Assembly (NCBI RefSeq): GCF_031755915.1
Contig: NC_083388.1
Coordinates: 7,439,001 to 7,503,000, forward strand
DNA length: 64,000 nt
Reading direction: 5' to 3'
Origin: Ziziphus jujuba
Lineage: Eukaryota > Streptophyta > Magnoliopsida > Rosales > Rhamnaceae
In this document: positions 51,396-62,090 of the stretch, piece by piece
Numbering within the stretch: the stretch's first letter is position 1
How the letters are laid out: every line of letters starts with the position of its first letter
Position numbers and translations under genes: made by a program
Notes under the pieces: generated by a model
The model's database searches: none
The model's input: the letters and a program-made list of their open reading frames with translations, nothing else
Told to the model about the DNA's origin: nothing

Positions 51396-51674
51396 AGTGT
51401 AATGTCACTTTTGTTGCTGTCATAAGTTGCTTTGTAATGATTAGTTACTGTACTTTCAGTTTTTGGTAAAAATACTATTGTATTAGGTAGCCAAAGTATG
51501 ACTTGTCTTTTGGGAACATGATTACTACAGTAGTAGGTGAAAATTAGGTGGTTTACTGTTTTTGAAAACTTTTGGTTATATGTTCTGTCCAAAATGAATG
51601 AGGGTGTTCACCATACCAGTTTAAGCTTCTTTCTCTTTCGTTTTTGCTATGTTTTTTGTTCTAAAAATCTTACA
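51392..51674 (+). repeat. 3' LTR of the copia element (283 bp)
   Basis: TG...CA ends, pair of 46683-46952; carries an extra 12-13 bp around 'gtatgacttgtc'. A purine-rich tract precedes it. Confidence 0.95.
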
Positions 51675-53194
51675 TAACCTCCATTGTTACAGCCTTGCAG
51701 GGGTAGCCACCGGGGGACAACCGCAAGGCTATCCTTTTGTTGCCGGAAGGTATAGTGATTATAAAAACCATTAGTATTTAACTTATTATACATACTATAC
51801 TATCAAAAGTTATGTTATATCATACTTACTTCCATCTGAAATTAATTTAGAAATCAATTACTATATATATTTCCTAATAATGTGAATTTAATTAGGCTAA
51901 TACCACTTTCAAGTACAAAATCATAAAAACTTTATTTGAGATTCAATAACATTACATGGCAATAAAATAGGTGAACCAGTTTTTTGTTACTTTAGTTAAA
52001 GATTTTATAACAAAAATGTTTAGTTAGGAATTCTCTCTTCTATGTGATAAGTTTTCTCAATGAATTTATTACAGACACACTGTTGTTGCATGTGCTAAGC
52101 ATTTTGTGGGAGATGGAGGCACAAAGGACAGTATGAATGAAGGACATTCAGTCCTTGCGATGTTTTAGAAAGGATTCATATGAAGCCTTATGTGGACTAC
52201 ATTTCTCAAGGTGTTTCCACTATAATGGCCTCCTATTTTAGCTGGAATGGAACTAAATTGCATGTTCACCGTTATATTCTCAAAGATAAGCTAGGTTTTA
52301 AGGTAAATCCAAAAGTCTTTTACTTGGGTATTGTTTTGCAACGCATTGGTTTTCTCATGATTCCTAGCCTGATTGCAATTATATAACTGTTATCCAAATT
52401 TTTTGTTGAGAAACATAAAAATGTATTACATATAACATATTCGGAACATGATTAATGAGAGAATACAAGATTGGTTCGAAATATAAAAATATGTAGCGAA
52501 CTTTACTAATTACGTTTATTCTAGCTGACAAATTGAGATTTTTATAATTATATTTATAGCGCTTCGTTCTTAATTTCTCCCTCTACTTCCAATTGATGGT
52601 TTTTTTCATCATCAAAATAATATGAGCTTTAAATTTTGGTGCAAGGTTTGTTCTAAATCAATGTTTCATTGTTTCGATTGTAATTAATGTATGATTTAAT
52701 TTCTGAAAATGTCATTGTTGTAACATAGATTAATATATAAAAGTACATTAAGATCTAGATAAATCTCAATCAATTAAGTACATGGACGGTAGTGCAGGGT
52801 ACTGTTATTTCTGATTCAAGGGGTGTTGATCGACTTATGCAATCTCGCTGCAATTGCACCGCAGTGGCCATTAATTCAGGAATTGATATGGTACAAGTTG
52901 AAATACAAGTTTTGAAGTCCAAATCAATTCTATGTTTCTTTTGTTAGCTTTTTACTGATGATTATCAATGGTGATATAACAATAAGATATATATATATAT
53001 ATATTAGGTTTATATATATTGCGAATTCATAACCTTTTATTTTTCTTTAATTTTTAATTGACTAAGAAGAGATTATAAATATATATATATATATATACAT
53101 CTAGGTGATGGTGCCATATGAGTTCCAAATATTCAGGGAGAATTTATTGTCATTAGTGGAATCAGGGAGATACCAATGAGCAGGATAGATGATA

Positions 53195-55440
53195 GTGGTC
53201 AGATATTGGATTTTCTGGGTGGTTTTTTTCTTTTCTTTTCTTTTTTTTAATATTTACCTCTTACAACTTGATTTTTTTTTTTTTAAGATACAAAAGAAAA
53301 TTCACATAAAAATCCAAACTCTTGTGAAAAAGAGAGACGAAGAGGTAAATTGAAGGGTATTTAAAAAAAATATATATCATTTAAATTAATAAGATTAGTG
53401 TGAGAATTTCAATTTGTAAGAAAAAGCTGATGCGGGAAAATCTTAATTTTTAAATGGATTGGATTTTTTTCATAATTTGTTCGAGTAGAGAGCATTGGTC
53501 CAAAGAACTTTTTTTTATTTTTTTATTTTTTCCTTTTATTAGTTTATGATTTTTTATTTTTTATTTTTTATTTTTTTTTTCCTTGGCCTGGCAACCATGA
53601 GTTTTTCATGATTCATGAGACCCCCCAATGTTACCAGGGACAAAAGTTTTCCACGTCCTATGTCCCCTAGGGCACAAAGAGTAGTCTCCTTTTCACACAG
53701 CTCAAAACTTTTCAAATCAAATAAAAGTTTTAACTTTTTGGTCATCTTTTTCCCTCTTCTTTCTAATTTCATAAAAATGACAAAAGGTTCATATACTTTG
53801 TTTGGATTCTTAGGGCTTAAAAAAATAATATATTCATTAAGAAAACTAAAAAATAATCAATAAGTTTTGGTGACTAAGAAATTAATAAAATACTGTTATT
53901 CACTATATTTTTTTTGGTGAATTAATTTACTCGGTACTAATCTATATCTGTATAAAGAGTACAAAATGTTTAATTTGAATGAGGCTCCAAATCTATTGGA
54001 AAATTGCATATACTTTCATCAGCCTTAAGGATTGGGGAATATATAATATGAATCATCTTCAAGATTTAAAATTCATTATTTAATACTCATGATTAAAAAA
54101 TATATATATACTTTTAAAGTTAACTATGGTAATAATGCCATGGATAAATAAAAGATATACTAACTTGTTGATCAATTAATATGGTAAAATGATATGTTAT
54201 TATTGCATTAGTTTGTAGTGAATTTTACTTGTTATGAAAAATTTCTTATTCATATTTTTTTAATAATATGGACTGAAAAATTATTACAGTTAGCTTTGAA
54301 GTTTTTTTTTTTTTTTAATATTTTTGTGAATCAGCTAGCTTTGAATTATTTACGAAAGTTGGTACATCCATTCTTGCTCTTTGGGAATTCATTTTTTTTT
54401 TTGTCACTCCTGTTAAGGAGGCTAGAGATTTTTTGTATTGGTAATTAGGCTAGAGATTTGTTGTTTGCCTATCCTACGGGGATTTCTTACCTGCAGTTAA
54501 TTGTTGATTAGTTTGGTTGTTCTTTGGGTTTTTTTTCCCTGTTCTGTACCAATATATATATACATATATATATGGAAATTCTATGATGAGAACGGTTCGC
54601 ATGAAAACCGCAGTATTAATGACAGATTGTTACTAATACTGTGATCTGCATGAACACCGTCCGTACCATATACGGACTACATATATATATATATTAATGT
54701 TATTCAAAAAAAATTATTTAAGTTGACCCCAACTAACACGGTTCATTCATGGGATTTTATTTTATTTTTTGGTAATAGGTTCATTCATGGTATTAGATAG
54801 GTATTACCCTTCGCATGACATATAAATATTAGAAAAAGAAAAAAGTTCAGTGCTACGTGCCCGTCAGCAACTCATGGTTTCACGGCCTAGCCTTTTGACC
54901 AATGGGCTGTGATGAGCTAAGTCTCTCCTCAAAAGTGATAAGAGAGAATAAAAGTCTTAAAGAAGAAACGTACCCTATTTTTTTTTTTTTCAAAAAAAAA
55001 AAAGAAAATTTCATTTTGATGAAAAAGCAATTTCATCAAGAATTGCTTGTGGTTGCTATTAAATAGGTAATGCGTCCATTCATGCATGCAGACTTTTGTT
55101 AACCGGACATGCACTAGGTATCTTATCAATACTGCATGCTTTACAAAACAAAAAAAGGCAAGGACTTGACTATTTTCACCAAAAAAAAACAAAAGAAAAT
55201 TGACTTGACTTGACTATAGGTCGTCGGCAGTCCTTTCATCGGCAATAATTTGCTGCTTTTATTTTCCTTTTTTTTTTTTTTCAAGAAAATCTTTTTTCAT
55301 GCTTTTTATTTGGAATTTAAATCTTCTTCATCGACTCACTGGTTTGTCAGTTGTCACCTGCGAGTATATCATAGATGGTCCTCCAAGAAAGGTAGCCGTT
55401 GTTAATAAATAGAGGAAATTAATAAAATGCTAGAAAAGGG
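53195..55440. repeat. Spacer module copy C of the GH3 cluster
   Basis: Joins the truncated exon 7 of the third GH3 copy at 'ggtcagatattgg', text also found as 'ggtcaggcattgg' in copy D. Then the same ordered blocks as copies A, B and D, up to 'tcactggtttgtcagttg' and 'gcgagtatatcat'. No STP fragment in this copy. Contains the second TA-embedded small element. Confidence 0.82.
54574..54680 (+). mobile_element. Small MITE-like element embedded in a (TA)n tract, copy 2
   Basis: Flanked by TA runs on both sides and absent from the same position of spacer copies B and D, where 'accaatatatatat' continues directly to 'aaagtt'. Related to 41193-41358 at both ends. An imperfect inverted repeat around 'cagtattaatgac' and 'ttactaatactg' lies inside. 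Confidence 0.7.
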
Positions 55441-56395
55441 ATACAAAGAAAGTATCTTAATGCTATTAGGATATACCCAAAGTTTAAAAAAATATGAAAC
55501 TTTCATAGAATTTTTATTACAAATTTTTCATAACTTTAAATAGTGGATAGAAAATTTTGACCTCAAATAAAATAGTAAAATTTTCATTGAAATTTTCATT
55601 TAATACCATTACCAATTTCTTCCTATTTTTGTGAAAAAAATTTATAATTTTTATAAAAATTTCTATTGAATTTAATTTTTAAAAATTTTTTATTAAAAAA
55701 TTAATAAATATTATTCATATCTATCCATTAAATTTTTATCATAATAATTTAATATTTCTATAAATATCATAAAGTAGATATAAATTATAATAACAACAAA
55801 AATATAAATATACATATGAAATAAATTATATATATTATAAAGTAGATAAATATCATAAAGATATGCAACGAGTATATTTTCTGTAAATGTAGCCAAATGA
55901 ATTGGTAAAATATTTATGAAATATCGTCAAGTAATAATTCATGGATACCGTTTTAAACTTAATGACCAAAAAAATAAGAATTTTGTATATAGTTAACTTA
56001 TATTATATAATGATTATTAATAAAGGTAGTTATGTTTAATATAAATATGACAATCATATTAATAATTACATATAAAATTATTAATAAAATATAATTTTTA
56101 ATAATTATTTTTTATATTTCACATATCATGAAAACGAGAAATAGATTAAAATTTTTCAATCATTCAAGAATTTTATGTAGTATTAAGATAATATTTTATA
56201 ACATATATTATAATTATAATAAATTATTTATATATTTTAATTAATAATTTTTTTATCAAATATGTATTTTGTGCTATACTTTTTTATTAATAATAATATA
56301 CATAATTATTAACTTACCATATATTATTGACTAAAAAAAATATAAATTTATTAAATATATTTTTGATCATTCATTCTTACTATATATATTATATT
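55441..56395. other. Very AT-rich stretch without genes
   Basis: Almost 1 kb of A/T-rich sequence with repeated 'ttaataaat', 'tataaattat' and 'tttcat' phrases. It separates spacer copies C and D and has no counterpart in the other modules. Nothing else seen. Confidence 0.5.
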
Positions 56396-56528
56396 AATGC
56401 ATCTCCTTTGTCCTCTGTTGTTACCGGTTTAGTAAATGTGATTATTATAATAGTTGCTATTTTTACTGCGGATAGGTGGGGAAGAGAGAATTTGCTTGTT
56501 GAAGGTGCGCTTCAGATATATTGGTCAG
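56396..56528 (+). pseudogene. STP sugar transporter exon 3 fragment (copy D)
   Basis: Encodes ASPLSSVVTGLVNV, then IVAIFTADRWGRENLLVEGALQ, matching DASLLSSVVTGLVNV and VTVDKWGRKKLLVEGAIQ of the intact gene. A 2-bp deletion before the donor (gcttcagatatattggtcag) shifts the frame, and STP intron-3-like sequence follows. No other STP exons. It is longer than the fragment at 28325, and both join the same spacer text, so they derive from one duplicated unit. Confidence 0.88.
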
Positions 56529-59500
56529 GTAATTAATTGAATCAAATTTTTTTTTTTTTTTTATATTTATGTAGACCCTCCTAAAAATATTTATTAGTTT
56601 GAAATTAATGTTTATTTTGATTATAATGTTTATTACTTTAAAATTAAATCTATCCACCTTATACTCCTTTCCCTCCCCCCTTGCAATGTTACTATGGGGA
56701 GAGAGATTTTCTTTTGGCAATAGAAATTGTCAAACCCAAAACACGTTTTTTTTTTTTACTTTTCCTTTAATCTTGTTGCCTTAAGAATGGTCTTATGCCC
56801 AATAGTAAATATGAGCAGCAATTTTTTATTTTATTTTATTTTTTTGGTTTTTGGTGAATGAATATAAGCAGCATTTTTTGTCTTTGGAGAAGGTGTCAGT
56901 TGCGTGCACGTAAATATATTTACGTTGTTCTTCTCAGGGTTTGATTTGACGATGCGGTGAGAGTGGCATAACTGTAGAAGTAGGATATTTTGCTGAATAC
57001 TGTCGCATGGCTTGTTTAATTAATTCTGGCCATGTTCTGTGGTCAGGCATTGGTGTTACCAATGGGAATCAGGATTTTCTCTGTGTACGCGCGCGCGTGT
57101 GTGTGTGTGTTTTTTTTAATATATATATATATATATATATACCTTTTACATCTTGATTTTTTTCCATACAAATCTAGATACAAAAAAAATTCACATACTA
57201 ATCTAAACTGTTGTATTAATGTTGCAGAAGTGAAAGAGAGTACGAAGAAAGAGAGAAGAAGAGGGAAATTAAAGGGTATTTTTTGAAAAAAATAATAAAA
57301 ATTCATTTAAATTAATAAGTTTAGCATGAGAATTTCAATTTGTTAAAAAAAAAAAAGAAAAAAAGTTGACACTGGAAAATTTTTAATTTTTAAAATGGAT
57401 TGGATTTTTTCATAATTGGTTCGAGTAGAGGGCATTGGTCCACACAATTTTTTTTTTCTTTTATTAGTTTATGATTTTTTTTCCTTGGCTTGGCAACCAT
57501 GAGCTTTTCTTGATTCATCACACCCAGTGAAGCAAATGTCGATGACACCGGCGAAAAGTCGTCGATTTTGTCGGTTGTCGAACACCTCTGACACCAAAAG
57601 GGGGGGAAGAGTTTTTGTCATGGGTGTCACCGGAATGTTGCCGAATTCGCCTTGAAATGCAGGAGTCGGTCGAGATTTCGTTTTTTGGGTGGATATAGTG
57701 GAAATTCCAATGGAGAAGTCGGCGAGAAGTTGTCGGTTTTCGGTGGATTTCTTAGGGAGATGTCGGCGGCTGTGATGTGGGTTGGTTGTGATCTGGCAGA
57801 GAAGAGAGGGAGAAAGAAGACGAAAAGAAGAGAAGAAGAAGAAGAAAGGATAAGAAAGAAATTTCCACATGGGGGGAAGGAAAGAGAAAGCAAAAAAAAA
57901 ATAAATAAATAAAATATGATAATATTTTATAATAAAATAATAATATGATAATATTATATTATATAAAAGATAATACATGATTTTTTTATATGTAGTATTT
58001 TAATACATATCTCTTTATTTTTTTTATTTTTTTATCTTAGTGTTTAATTTAATTTTATTTATTTTTTTAATAAATTTGATTTTAACTATTTAAAAATAAA
58101 TAAATAACATTGTTAATTTTTTTGTTATATATTATATAAAATTTTAGTATATATGCTTAATTGGATGAGTATTTTATTATATTTTATTATTATTATATTT
58201 TAATTATTGAAATTTTATATTATTTTATTAAATTAATTATTTTATATCTTAAAATTTGTATTGTAAATTAAAAATTTACACTTTCCGTAACCTAATCGAT
58301 ATTTCCATCGATATTTCTGTAAATTCATACCTTCGATATTTTTATCAACATCGATATTTTCTTCACTGATCACATCCCATATCATCAGGGAGAGAAGTAT
58401 TCCACATACTTTACCCTGGGGGCCAAAGAATAGTCTCCTTCTGCCACAGCTCATAACCTTTCAAATCAAATAAAAGTTTTTGTTTTCTGGTTATCTTTTT
58501 TCCTCTTCTTTATAGTTTCCATAAAAATGACAGAAGGTTTCATATTCTTTGTTTAGATCCTTGGGCTTTGTGAAAAATAACAGATTCATAAGACAATTAA
58601 AAAAAAAATCAATAAGTTTTACTGACTAAGAAATTAATAAAATACTCTTACTTACTCGATACTAATATTTTTTTTGGTGAATCAATTTACTTAGTACTAA
58701 TCTATATCTTTGTAAATAGTACAAAATCTTTAATTTGAATGAGGCTCAAAATCTATGGGAAAATTGCATAGACTTTCATCAATCTTTAGGATTGGGAAAA
58801 ATACAATCTGAATCATCTTCCTGGATTTAAAAATTAATCATTTAACACTCACGATAAAAAAAAAAAAAAAATACACTTTTGAAGTTAACCATAGTAATAA
58901 TGCTATAGGTAAATAAAATGTACACTAATTTGTTGATCAATTAATGTGGTAAAATAATGTGTTATTATTGTATTGATTTGTATTGAATTTTATTTGTTAT
59001 AAAGATTCACTTATTCATATTTTTAATATATATTGATTGAAAGATTATTACAACTAGCTTTATTTATTTATTTATTTATTTATATATTTATTTTTGTGAA
59101 TCAGCTAGTTTTCAATTATTTCCAAAAGTTGGTAAATTCGTTCTTGCTCTCTGGGAATTCATTTTTTTCCCTCTCCTGTTAAGGAGGCTAGAGATTTGGT
59201 TTTTTGGTAATTAGGCTACAGATTTGTTGTTTGCCTATTTTATGGGGATTTGTTTACGGCGTTTAATTGTTGTTTCATTTTGTTGTTCTTTGGGGGTTTT
59301 TTTTTACCCCGTTTTCTACCAATATATATATATATATATATATTATTTATAAAAGTTTTCTTCAAAAAAGAATTATTAAGTAAAGTTGACCCCAACGAAC
59401 ACGGTTCAATATTCATGGGATTAAGAAGAAGAAAGTTCAGCCCGTCAACAACTCGTGGTTTTACTGGCCTAGCCTTTTTGCCAATATATAGTGCTGAGCT

Positions 59501-60201
59501 GGATCCCTCCTCAAAGTGATAGGGAGAACGAAAAGTCTTAAAAAAGAAATATGCTCCTTTTTGTTTTTTCTCCAAAAAAAAAAAAAAAAACTTTTTGATG
59601 AAAAAGCAAATTTGATGAGGGACAGGTGGATCATTTGCCCAATAAAATCATGGACTTGTGGATGGTGGAGCCTGGACTAGATTTAATTAAACTGGTAAAG
59701 CATCTATGCATGCATATTGCGGACTTTTATTCGCTGGATACACTAGATATCTAATCAATTCTGCATGCTTTACAACACAAATAAACAAAGACTTTGACTG
59801 TTTTCGCAAAAAATAAAATACAATAAAACAAAATATTGACTTGACTTGTCATCACTATCTTTGCTAGTCGTCAGCCGTCCTTGCATCGGCAATAGTGTGC
59901 TGTTTTTCATTTTTCCTTTTAATTTTGTTTTTTCTGTTTTTAATTTCTCCATCCACTCACTAGTTTGTCAGTTGTCACCAGCGAGTATATCATCGACGGT
60001 CCTACGGTAACGGTGTGCGTTGTTGATAAATGGTGGAAATTTTAAAATGCTAAATAAAAGGGATACAAATTAATAAAGAAAGTATGGTTAATGCTATTAT
60101 GTTATAACCCAGCTCATTCTTCTAGGTTATAAAATCAAGTCTTGCAAAGTGGATCAATGACTAGGAAATGCATGCTTAGCCAAGCGAAATATGTAGGAAA
60201 A
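56529..60201. repeat. Spacer module copy D of the GH3 cluster
   Basis: Same block order as copies A-C, and the most complete: STP fragment, 'aaatctatccacc', 'tcttgttgcc', 'gatattttgctgaata', 'attcacatacta', 'caaagaatagtctcc', 'ttagtactaatctatatc', 'ctgttaaggaggctagag', 'accaatatatatat', 'aaagttgacccc', 'tcactagtttgtcagttg', 'aaatatgtag'. Interrupted by the hAT-like element at 57525-58368. (CG/TG)n 'gcgcgcgtgtgtgtg' at about 57089-57110 and (TTTA)n near 59063-59090. Confidence 0.82.
57525..58368. mobile_element. Non-autonomous hAT-like element (844 bp)
   Basis: Present only in spacer copy D. Ends are inverted repeats: left 'cagtgaagcaaatgtcgatg', right (complement) 'cagtgaagaaaatatcgatg', 18 of 20 matching. 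Flanks 57517-57524 'atcacacc' and 58369-58376 'atcacatc' form an 8-bp target duplication with one mismatch. The right end has several 'tcgatattt' subterminal repeats. The left half is unusually CpG-rich ('gacaccggcg', 'gtcggcg'); the right half is extremely AT-rich. An 86-codon open frame at 57652-57912 is Lys/Arg/Glu-rich at its end and matches no transposase. Confidence 0.75.
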
Positions 60202-60592
60202 TGATATGTAACCAATTTGGCATATAGATCCTAGTCTCTATGTGTATGTGTGTCTTATACCTTTAATTACTTTTCATGTAAAAGGGTTCAACATTAGTTT
60301 CTTTGTTGAAGCAGTTAATAGTTTTTTTACGTGCTCTTTATTTTTCTCAAAATACTGGTAGCTACTTGTGAATAGAGAAGTGGATTTAGCCAGTTCTATT
60401 AATTACTTATGGATACGAAAGTAGGTTTAGCCTTTAACTATTATGTCGGTTGTGAAAGAACTTATGAATCAATGAAGTTTATTTTTATTCACACTTTATC
60501 TTTATCTTTTTATCTTTTTCTCTTCTACTTATTTCTTCTCTCCTTTTCTACTTAAAATTGTTGTTTTCTTTTTGGTAAAAAGGAACGTATCA
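60202..60592 (+). repeat. 5' LTR of the short gypsy-derived element (391 bp)
   Basis: Pairs with 61218-61580. Shared phrases: 'aatttggcatat', 'taattacttt', 'gaagcagtt', 'agaacttat', 'tggtaa' and 'aaggaa'. About 28 bp longer than its partner. Confidence 0.85.
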
Positions 60593-61217
60593 TTAGTATT
60601 AGAGCATATTTTTATGGACATATGTAGGAAAACAAATGCTGAATTCCAAAGTGAAATTCTAGACATTTTGGCAAGGCATAAACCAAATTTGAACGAATCA
60701 ATGTGACTTTGCGGATGATTGTTACCAACTTACAAGGTCTGTGCATCCATCTAGTGCAGCAATCAGTAGAACATGACTTTAATTCCTTCCATAAAAAGGA
60801 TTCTTAACAAGTTTGTCCTACTCCTTGCTATGGATGCAACTTTATACCTTATATAATGGACAGCAACTCCATAACTTTAAACTTTCATTTAAAAAATCTC
60901 ACGTACAAAATATCATTATTTGAAGTCGTTTATAGGATTCTACCGCCCTCCATGACTTGTATGTCCTTGGCACGACTAACGTCCAAGCAATGGATGACCT
61001 CCTTCGCAATCGATGCCAACTTCCAAAGGATTTACAACACAACCTTACCATCATAAGGATTTTGGAGCTTTGTGCGGGATCACTAATTTAGAATGCTTTC
61101 CATATAAGTTTACTTAAGAAATAAGAAGTTCCAATTCATGTAGTATCTCTAAGCTTGCCCTTGATTTCTGATCCTATCACCATCCTTGAGGACAAGGATG
61201 AACTGAGAGGGGTGGGA

Positions 61218-61580
61218 TGATATGTACCAAATTTGGCATATGGGTCCTAATCGCTAAGTATATGTGTATTTTTTACCTCTAATTACTTTCCATATAGGAG
61301 GGTCCAGCGTCAGTTTTTTTGTAGAAGCAGTTGATAGTAACAGTTAATAGTTTCTTTATATGTTCCGTATTTTCTTCTATGTACTAATAGTTATTTATGG
61401 ATAAAAAAGTGAGTTTAGTCGTACTAATTGTATTGACTACAGGAGAACTTATAAATGAATAAAATTTATTTCTAATAAAATTTTATATTCTACTGCTATA
61501 TCTATTTCTTTTCTACCTATTTCTTTTTTTCTTTTCTATTTAAAACTGCTGTTTTCCTTTTGGTAAGAAGGAATGTATCA
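61218..61580 (+). repeat. 3' LTR of the short gypsy-derived element (363 bp)
   Basis: Pairs with 60202-60592; TG...CA ends; directly preceded by a purine tract. Confidence 0.85.
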
Positions 61581-61583
61581 GCA

Positions 61584-62090
61584 AACACATCATTCATTTG
61601 GGCAATATCCATCCAGCAAATTACTACGCTACCATGCTCCAAAGACATGAAAGCTTCAGTTTTAATTCGCATTTGGTGATGAGGAAAAAATATATGGTTC
61701 TTTGAGAGTACTATATCTCACAAGCATACATGGAAATCCCACCACATACGCTTGTGAGTCCCACATATATGAGTCCCACATATGCTTGTGAGCATGGAAA
61801 TATATACTCTTGTATTGAAGATTTACTTTGGGGTTGAGGGGAGTCGATGTTTTACATTGGTGACGAAGGCATTTTTTTTTTGGTGAACGAGTGACGAAAG
61901 CATGGAATGTTTTGTGATACAATCACCATATCTGTCAGTTTCCTAGAAATTTTTAGTAAAGAAGACTCATCATCTTAGTAACAGAACACATATTCTATTT
62001 GCCGTGCCTAATTTCGACTCATAATTTGTTCTGCATGTTTACTGGTCCAGTTGGCGTGGTCAGTTTTGAAATTTTCATGCACGGAAGAAG
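61584..62090. repeat. Spacer block duplicated at 31290-33180
   Basis: Second copy of the block containing 'catcattcatttgggcaat' and 'gactcatcatctta'. Here 'ccagcaaattac' runs straight into 'ctccaaagacatg', showing the state before the 1.39-kb insertion seen at 31328-32714. Confidence 0.85.

Larger units (their letters stand above)
46683..51674 (+). mobile_element. Ty1/copia LTR retrotransposon, full-length but decayed
   Basis: Bounded by an exact 5-bp target duplication 'taacc' (46678-46682 and 51675-51679). LTRs start TGTTAG and end TTACA. Behind the 5' LTR lies 'tagtatcagagc' (46955-46966), close to the initiator-tRNA-Met primer site; ahead of the 3' LTR is the purine tract 'aaggagaaa'. 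Domain order gag, protease, integrase, reverse transcriptase, RNase H is the copia order. The LTRs differ at roughly two dozen positions by eye plus a 12-13 bp indel, so the insertion is not recent. Sits inside GH3 exon 4 in the same orientation. Confidence 0.96.
45696..53194 (+). pseudogene. GH3 beta-glucosidase pseudogene, third cluster copy, split by a copia element and truncated
   Basis: Exon 1 45696-45871 (4-bp insertion at EEKI); exon 2 46196-46400, whose acceptor AG has become GG and which has TAG at 46318-46320; exon 3 46546 to about 46636, followed by a small scrambled repeat of 'gcattcactgtac' in place of intron 3 and early exon 4; the rest of exon 4 split at RKI/TSIV by the copia element and resuming 51675-51749; exon 5 52075-52302 with KHFVGDGGT kept but a frameshift before the ERIHM region; exon 6 52798-52890, short by 12 bp, nucleophile region ISDSRG (Trp to Ser after Asp); exon 7 53105 to about 53194, ending after RIDD. 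Exons 8 and 9 are missing, replaced by the spacer module. Inactive. Confidence 0.88.
60202..61580 (+). mobile_element. Short LTR retrotransposon derivative with Ty3/gypsy traces (1,379 bp)
   Basis: Direct repeats 60202-60592 and 61218-61580 start TGATATGTA and end TATCA. A decayed initiator-Met primer site 'tagtattagagc' follows the first (60594-60605) and a purine tract 'gagaggggtggga' precedes the second. Flanks 'gaaaa' and 'gcaaa' match at 4 of 5 bases, and spacer copy B lacks the element. The 625-bp inside keeps scraps like the end of a Ty3/gypsy integrase (LFEVVYRILPPS near 60917; VQAMDDLLRNRCQ near 60982 in another frame) and ILEDKDELRGVG just before the 3' LTR. Most of gag-pol is deleted. 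Confidence 0.85.

Noticed and set aside
57652..57912. 86-codon open frame that could be a small gene
   Set aside because: It is inside an inserted hAT-like element, has a low-complexity basic tail and no known motif.
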